This document shows positions 59,889 through 64,000 of a DNA stretch of 64,000 nucleotides, one piece after another. How positions within the stretch are numbered: the first letter of the stretch is position 1; each line of letters opens with the position of its first letter. A model generated the notes under the pieces. The model was not told the origin of the DNA. It made no database searches and saw only the letters and a program-made list of their open reading frames with translations. Source of the stretch: Rhizobium sp. EC-SD404. GTDB lineage: Bacteria; Pseudomonadota; Alphaproteobacteria; Rhizobiales; Rhizobiaceae. The stretch covers positions 2,713,890-2,777,889 of the forward strand of contig NZ_LR701459.1 in NCBI RefSeq assembly GCF_902498825.1, written 5' to 3'. The position numbers were made by a program, and so were the translations under genes.

Positions 59889-60935
59889 ATGGAGAGCATG
59901 GCATCCGAAATCGCACAGCGTCTCTCGCGGGACGCGGAGGCGGTTTGTCGCCACTACCTTTCGAGCGGCCGCCGACAGGGCCGCTACTGGATTGTCGGCG
60001 ACGCCGAGAACACGCCCGGGCGCAGCCTCTATGTGCGCCTGACTGGCCCCACTTCTGGCAAGGGCGCGGCCGGGAAATGGACCGACGCGGCGACGGGCGA
60101 GCACGGCGATCTGCTCGATCTCATCTCGGCCAATCTGCGGCTCTCGTCACTCGGCGAAGCGCTGGACGAGGCCCGGCGCTTTCTCAGTCTGCCGCGACCT
60201 AACCCACAGCCACGCACTCCGCAAACGAGGGCGCAGACCGGATCGCCCGAAGCCGCGCGCAGGCTCTGGGCGATGGGTTCGCCCGTGGCTGGGACGCTAG
60301 CCGAACGGTATCTCACCGGGCGCGGGATCGTCGGCAAGCGGACTATCAGTGCGCTGCGTTTCCACCCGTCCTGCTATTACTGGCGCGAGGACGAGGCTGA
60401 CGCCGCCGAACCGGAAACCTGGCCGGCGCTGCTCGCGAAGGTCACCGACATCGGCGGGTCGCTGACCGGGCTGCACCGGACCTGGCTCGATCCCGAGACA
60501 GCGGACAAGGCGCCGCTCGACCCGAACCGGAAGGCGATGGGCGCCCTCCTCGGTCATGGCGTGCGGATCGGGCGGACCACCGACATTCTCGGAGTCGGCG
60601 AAGGCCTTGAAACCATGCTCTCGTTGCGGATGGCGCTGCCCGACCTGCCCGTCATCGCGGCGCTCTCCGCCAGTCACCTCGCCGCACTTGATCTGCCGGA
60701 CTGCCTCGGACGCCTCTACATCGCGGTGGATTCGGACGACGCGGGCCGAAACGCGGCAGAAGCGTTGGGCGAGCGCGCGCGGATCGCCGGAATCGAGACC
60801 TTGCCCCTCACGTGTCGGCGTGAGGACGCCAACGAGGATCTTCGTGCTTTCGGTCTCGACGATCTCCGAGCGTATCTGAGGCCCCAGCTCGCCCCGCAGG
60901 ACGTCGAACGCCTGCTGCCATCCTCCGCCGCCTGA
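59889..60935 (+). CDS. Toprim-domain protein (DUF7146-like), phage/plasmid primase type
   Basis: 348-aa protein. The N-terminal part (RYWIVGDAENTPGRSLYVRLTG, then GKWTDAATGEHGDLLDLI) is the DUF7146 type, and the C-terminal part a Toprim domain with ILGVGEGLETMLSL (Glu238) and YIAVDSDDAGRNAAEAL (Asp281, Asp283). No zinc-ribbon or helicase domain is fused, so it is a stand-alone Toprim/primase-like protein. The ATG follows GGGAG at six bases and lies 26 nt past the terminator. Confidence 0.88.
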   Translation: MESMASEIAQRLSRDAEAVCRHYLSSGRRQGRYWIVGDAENTPGRSLYVRLTGPTSGKGAAGKWTDAATGEHGDLLDLISANLRLSSLGEALDEARRFLSLPRPNPQPRTPQTRAQTGSPEAARRLWAMGSPVAGTLAERYLTGRGIVGKRTISALRFHPSCYYWREDEADAAEPETWPALLAKVTDIGGSLTGLHRTWLDPETADKAPLDPNRKAMGALLGHGVRIGRTTDILGVGEGLETMLSLRMALPDLPVIAALSASHLAALDLPDCLGRLYIAVDSDDAGRNAAEALGERARIAGIETLPLTCRREDANEDLRAFGLDDLRAYLRPQLAPQDVERLLPSSAA

Positions 60936-61308
60936 TCGAACACACTTGCGGTGCCGGCGGATCCGTCACGGGCACATCTCCAGACATCGGAGCCGCGCCT
61001 CAGGGCCTTCCGAGAGGGGCGAAACGGAGCGGAGCCCGCCCGGTCCGGCAACGGCTGCGGCGTCACCGTTTTCCGCCGCCGCGCCACCCGCGCGTTCCGC
61101 GCGGGAGCACAAATCATGAATGCGCCCGGCTTTGCATCGCGAAGCAAAACGGCGCCGCCTCCGCCGTCCTCCGCTGCGCTGCGGTTCCACCCCATCGCGC
61201 GAGCGCGATGGGGACCCCTGAGAATGCAGGACCGTACGGCCTCCGCTTTCCCGTCGCCCGGGAAGGCCCGCGAGAGGCGCGGGTCCCGACAACCGGAGAC
61301 GACCCGCC
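60936..61308. other. 373-nt GC-rich spacer with palindromes, no gene seen
   Basis: No reading frame here looks coding. It contains a perfect 11-bp inverted repeat CCCCATCGCGC/GCGCGATGGGG (61190-61213), a 24-nt sequence at 61161-61184 that recurs exactly at 63291-63314, and a GC-rich hairpin near 61270-61285 (CCCGCG/CGCGGG) just before the DUF2493 gene. Confidence 0.5.
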
Positions 61309-62238
61309 ATGACCGAACACGCCGACACCACGCACCGCTCCGCGACCGCCATCGTCCTCGACGAGCTGCAACTCTACGGCTACCGCCCCTTCGCGGGCGA
61401 ACCCGACCCGCGCCCGCTGCCCGAGGCCGACGCCCTGCAGGGCGCGCTCGCCGACATTTTCGACGCGCTGATCGCGACGCTTGGCGACACGCGGCTCGAA
61501 CCCGATCTTGAAGACCTGCTCTGGTCGACCACCAACGTCTTCCACCGCATGGCGGCGCGGGTTGACCGCGAGCTCGACACCAACGAACAGGCGCAGAAGC
61601 GCTGGCAGCGCGAGCAGGACGGCTCCGAGGTCCGCTCGGTCGAACTCGAGGAGCTGACCGCGCAGGGCATCACGCTGATCGAACGGCGCAACGCCTACGA
61701 GGGCATGCGCGATCTTGCCGCCGACCTCTTCGAGGCGCATCTCGGCACGGCTTGGCATCCGCATTCCGGCTCGCACACGAACCGGCGCAACCTGACCGCA
61801 TCGCTGATCGACAGCCGCGACTTCCTCGCCGCCAAGCGGAAGACCGAACTCGAACCGCTGCTGCCGACGGGCACCAAGATCGCGCTTGCCGGCGGCGCCG
61901 ACTTCGGCGACCACAACGCCGTCTGGACCGCGCTCGACCGGGTGCACGCCAAGCACGCCGACATGGTGCTCCTGCATGGTGGATCGCCGAAGGGCGCCGA
62001 GCGGATCGCCGCCTGCTGGGCCGACACCCGTAAATGCCCGCAGATCGTCTTCAAGCCCGACTGGACCCGCCACGGCAAGGCCGCGCCGTTCAAGCGCAAC
62101 GACCAGCTCCTCGACACCCTGCCGATCGGACTGATCGTCTTCCCGGGTTCCGGCATCACCGACAACCTCGCCGACAAGGCGAAGCGGATGGGTGTGCCGC
62201 TCTACGACTTCCGCCCCAAGAATGCGGGTGAACCATGA
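61309..62238 (+). CDS. DUF2493 domain protein
   Basis: 309-aa protein. Residues 185-300 form the DUF2493 (SLOG-related Rossmann) domain: KIALAGGADFGDHNAVWTALDRVHAKHADMVLLHGGSPKGAERIA, ending LIVFPGSGITDNLADKAKRMGVPL. The family is widespread in mobile elements; SLOG proteins may bind nucleotide-derived ligands, but its function is unknown. The N-terminal 180 residues are family-specific. The start lies behind CCGGAGACGAC. Confidence 0.88.
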   Translation: MTEHADTTHRSATAIVLDELQLYGYRPFAGEPDPRPLPEADALQGALADIFDALIATLGDTRLEPDLEDLLWSTTNVFHRMAARVDRELDTNEQAQKRWQREQDGSEVRSVELEELTAQGITLIERRNAYEGMRDLAADLFEAHLGTAWHPHSGSHTNRRNLTASLIDSRDFLAAKRKTELEPLLPTGTKIALAGGADFGDHNAVWTALDRVHAKHADMVLLHGGSPKGAERIAACWADTRKCPQIVFKPDWTRHGKAAPFKRNDQLLDTLPIGLIVFPGSGITDNLADKAKRMGVPLYDFRPKNAGEP

Positions 62239-62273
62239 CCCGTGATGCGCCGGGCGCATCGCCGATGCGCGCG

Positions 62274-62299
62274 CCGGAGCATTCCGGCGCGCGATCATT
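62274..62299 (+). promoter_or_regulatory. GC-rich hairpin downstream of the DUF2493 gene
   Basis: CGCGCGCCGGA and TCCGGCGCGCG form an 11-bp perfect stem with a GCAT loop, 35 nt past the stop. No T-run follows. It precedes the membrane-protein gene by 63 nt. Confidence 0.45.
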
Positions 62300-62362
62300 T
62301 GCGCTATACTTCACCCGCGCCGTGGCGGTGGTGGAGGCGCACCTCTCTGAAGGAGACCGCCC

Positions 62363-62830
62363 ATGTTCGTATCCGCCATACTAAGCGTCCTCGGCCTCGG
62401 CTTCATGGTTTATGTTCTGTTCGCGCTCGCCATCTACGCGCTCCCGTTCTTCGTCGCCGTTTCGGTCGGGATGCATGTCTACGACAGCGAAGCGGGGCTG
62501 ATTGCCGCATTCGTCTCCGCCTTCCTCGCGGGCGGCGCGACCCTCGTCGCGGGCCAAATCGCGTTCGCAACGATCGAGTCCGTTCCCGCCAGGCTCGCCA
62601 TCGGCGCGCTCTTCGCCGCTCCCGCGGGCATCGCGGGCTACCACGCCATCAAGGGCCTTTCCGAGATCGGCGGCGCGGGGGAGACCTGGACGCCCGTTTT
62701 CGCCTGGATCGGCGCCATCGTCGTCGGCGCGACGGCCTGGGCGCGCATCGCGTCCCTCGCCGGGCCGGACGAGGACGCAACGGCGATATCACAGGCGTTC
62801 AGCGGCGGGCGTGCAGCCAACGACGGCTGA
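62363..62830 (+). CDS. Hypothetical membrane protein
   Basis: 155-aa protein with four or five hydrophobic segments (about 5-33, 45-68, 75-95 and 108-126), suggesting an integral membrane protein. The start MFVSAILSVLGLGF follows GAAGGAG. I do not recognise the family; similar small membrane proteins often sit between DUF2493 and DUF736 genes in rhizobial elements. The tail after residue 130 is soluble and polar. Confidence 0.68.
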   Translation: MFVSAILSVLGLGFMVYVLFALAIYALPFFVAVSVGMHVYDSEAGLIAAFVSAFLAGGATLVAGQIAFATIESVPARLAIGALFAAPAGIAGYHAIKGLSEIGGAGETWTPVFAWIGAIVVGATAWARIASLAGPDEDATAISQAFSGGRAANDG

Positions 62831-63409
62831 GAGCATCTCGAACCCTCTCATAATATCCAGATCGTGATCCACATTGATCCGGACCCGGAGGAAGGGCCGG
62901 AACGGCGCCTGTGGCTAAGCCGCGTACACCCGTTCGAGGAAAGACGCTCAAAAGCCGACTCCGTTAAAGCGGCACGAAGTACCACCGGTCGGGGCAGCCA
63001 TTTCTGTATGACGCCCTCCTGACGCGCCGATACGTTTCCGTCCGTCTGCACGCCGGGGCCTGTCTTCGTGCGACGCGCGCTACCGGGATCTTGCCGGTAT
63101 CCATCGGTGGGTCTCAGGACTTCTCCCATGTGCCCGTCCCCCGCATCCCACACCGCCTCTCAATGGGCTGATCTGGCCGGGGCCGGCTACGCCTCGACCG
63201 CCTTGGCCGCAACGGCGGAGCCGGACTTTCTTCCCCTGGCCGAAGGCCATTCCTCGCGAGCGACCCTTGCGGGTCCAAGAAAGACCGTTCCCGCCGTCCT
63301 CCGCTGCGCTGCGGGCCATGAATGGCTGCGTCGGCGGATCGCCCCGGCCTCTGCGATCGCCATCGAGGCCGCGATGGGCGCGGGCTCGAGAACCCAAAGG
63401 AGAACTGAC
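62831..63409. other. 579-nt region without a convincing gene
   Basis: Frames cross this stretch, including one that leads in frame into the DUF736 gene, but none has family-like content, a good ribosome-binding site or sensible composition. It holds the second exact copy of a 24-nt repeat (63291-63314), shared with 61161-61184. Promoter elements are not obvious. Confidence 0.5.
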
Positions 63410-63742
63410 ATGGCCACCATCGGAACCTTCAAGAAGACCGGCAACGAATACGTCGGCGAGATCGTCACCCTGAGCGTACAGGCGAAGAACGTCCGCATCG
63501 TCCCGGAAGAGACCGGCGCCAACGGTAACGCTCCGAGCCACCGCGTCTTCGTGGGCCGCGCCGAGATCGGCGCCGCCTGGTCCAAGACCTCGAACGAGGG
63601 CCGCGACTATCTGAGCCTCAAGCTCGACGACCCGAGCTTCACCCAGCCGATCTACGCCAACCTCTTCGACGACACCGTCGTCGAGGGCGAGGAGAGCTTC
63701 AGCCTCATCTGGTCGCGGGCCCGCCGCCAGAACGGCGACTGA
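63410..63742 (+). CDS. DUF736 family protein
   Basis: 110-aa protein of the DUF736 family: ATIGTFKKTGNEYVGEIVTL at the start, then RVFVGRAEIGAAWSKTSNEGRDYLSLKLDDPSF. The family is a common small gene of Rhizobiales plasmids and integrative elements, of unknown function. The ATG has an excellent AAAGGAG upstream. It converges on the XRE-type gene. Confidence 0.93.
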   Translation: MATIGTFKKTGNEYVGEIVTLSVQAKNVRIVPEETGANGNAPSHRVFVGRAEIGAAWSKTSNEGRDYLSLKLDDPSFTQPIYANLFDDTVVEGEESFSLIWSRARRQNGD

Positions 63743-63796
63743 GGTCGCCGGCGAACCGCCTCGTCCGGTCACCCGGGCGGGGCGCCTTCGCGTGTA

Positions 63797-64000
63797 TCAG
63801 GCCTCGTCCTCATCATTGAGCAGCGCGGCTGGCTTGACGCCAAGCTCGCGCGCGAGACGCTCGATCACGTCGATGCTTGCCGCATACTGGCAGCGCTCGA
63901 TCGAGCTGATATAGGTCCGGTCGATCTCCGCGCGGTGCGCCAGTTCCTCCTGAGACAGGCCCACAGCCTGCCGATATTTCCTGAGATTTCTGGCCAGTAT
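63797..64000 (-). CDS. XRE-family helix-turn-helix regulator (partial, start outside window)
   Basis: 67 codons from the right edge to a TGA at 63797-63799. The HTH_3 motif is clear: LRKYRQAVGLSQEELAHRAE, then IDRTYISSIERCQYAASIDV and LARELGVKPAALL. Length of what is visible suggests only a few N-terminal residues are missing. Such small Cro/CI-type regulators control conjugation or maintenance genes in integrative elements. It converges on DUF736. Confidence 0.88.
   Translation of the reverse strand: MLARNLRKYRQAVGLSQEELAHRAEIDRTYISSIERCQYAASIDVIERLARELGVKPAALLNDEDEA

Larger units (their letters stand above)
47887..64000. mobile_element. Integrative element or genomic island, left part
   Basis: Boundaries: the tRNA-Arg 3' fragment on the left, open on the right. 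It contains a tyrosine integrase adjacent to the att fragment, two defence or stress modules (Qat, AbiE) and a DUF932-ParB-Toprim-DUF2493-DUF736 block common in Rhizobiales integrative and conjugative elements. No conjugation or type IV secretion genes are visible yet; they could follow to the right. Whether it is mobile cannot be judged from this part. Confidence 0.8.

Noticed and set aside
63068..63409. In-frame upstream extension of the DUF736 gene
   Set aside because: DUF736 proteins start at MATIGTFKK, which has a near-perfect ribosome-binding site; the extension is low complexity and lacks any family match.

Overview
The window looks like a high-GC alphaproteobacterial chromosome, most likely Hyphomicrobiales (rhizobia and relatives). 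The evidence is the livHMGF block with a DUF6867 gene, a six-gene Mrp/Pha antiporter with an A-B fusion, rhizobial-type hydroxyproline and acid-sugar catabolism, and an accessory gene set typical of Rhizobiales integrative elements. I cannot name a genus.

Positions 1-47886 are chromosome. A branched-chain or other amino-acid ABC transporter (liv, 208-5903, minus) faces a trans-4-hydroxyproline degradation operon (6234-9409). Next is a molybdate/tungstate block: tupBCA, a ModA-like protein without a signal peptide, a FecB/FecCD/FecE-type importer of the MolBCA kind, a molbindin and a regulator whose sensor domain resembles a periplasmic binding protein (9586-16688). It is followed by a solitary TRAP binding protein with a divergent MarR gene, cysC-cysQ, and mntP behind what reads as a yybP-ykoY manganese riboswitch. 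Then come a ribbon-helix-helix protein, glyoxalase I, a two-gene GMC dehydrogenase, an Hpt protein and the Mrp antiporter operon (24482-30521).

Positions 31340-46558 form a plant-sugar-acid region with two pathways. A D-apionate-type set (DUF1537 kinase, RuBisCO-like protein, ApnO-like oxidoisomerase, GntR regulator, aldehyde dehydrogenase) adjoins a D-erythronate/L-threonate set (GntR regulator, TRAP DctPQM, SDR, DenD, LtnD, OtnK, OtnC, OtnI). The aldehyde dehydrogenase and TRAP promoters share a 25-bp motif with identical spacing. A PAS-GGDEF diguanylate cyclase closes the chromosomal part.

At 47887-47931 lies a 45-nt 3' fragment of a tRNA-Arg(CCG) gene, read as the left attachment site of an integrative element that runs off the right edge. 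The element carries a tyrosine integrase, a QatABCD anti-phage system, an AbiEi/AbiEii toxin-antitoxin pair, and a block of DUF932, ParB-like, Toprim, DUF2493, membrane, DUF736 and XRE-type genes. Two of these (DUF932 and ParB) are preceded by near-duplicate leaders that fold alike with compensatory base changes. This is the best candidate here for an undescribed regulatory RNA.
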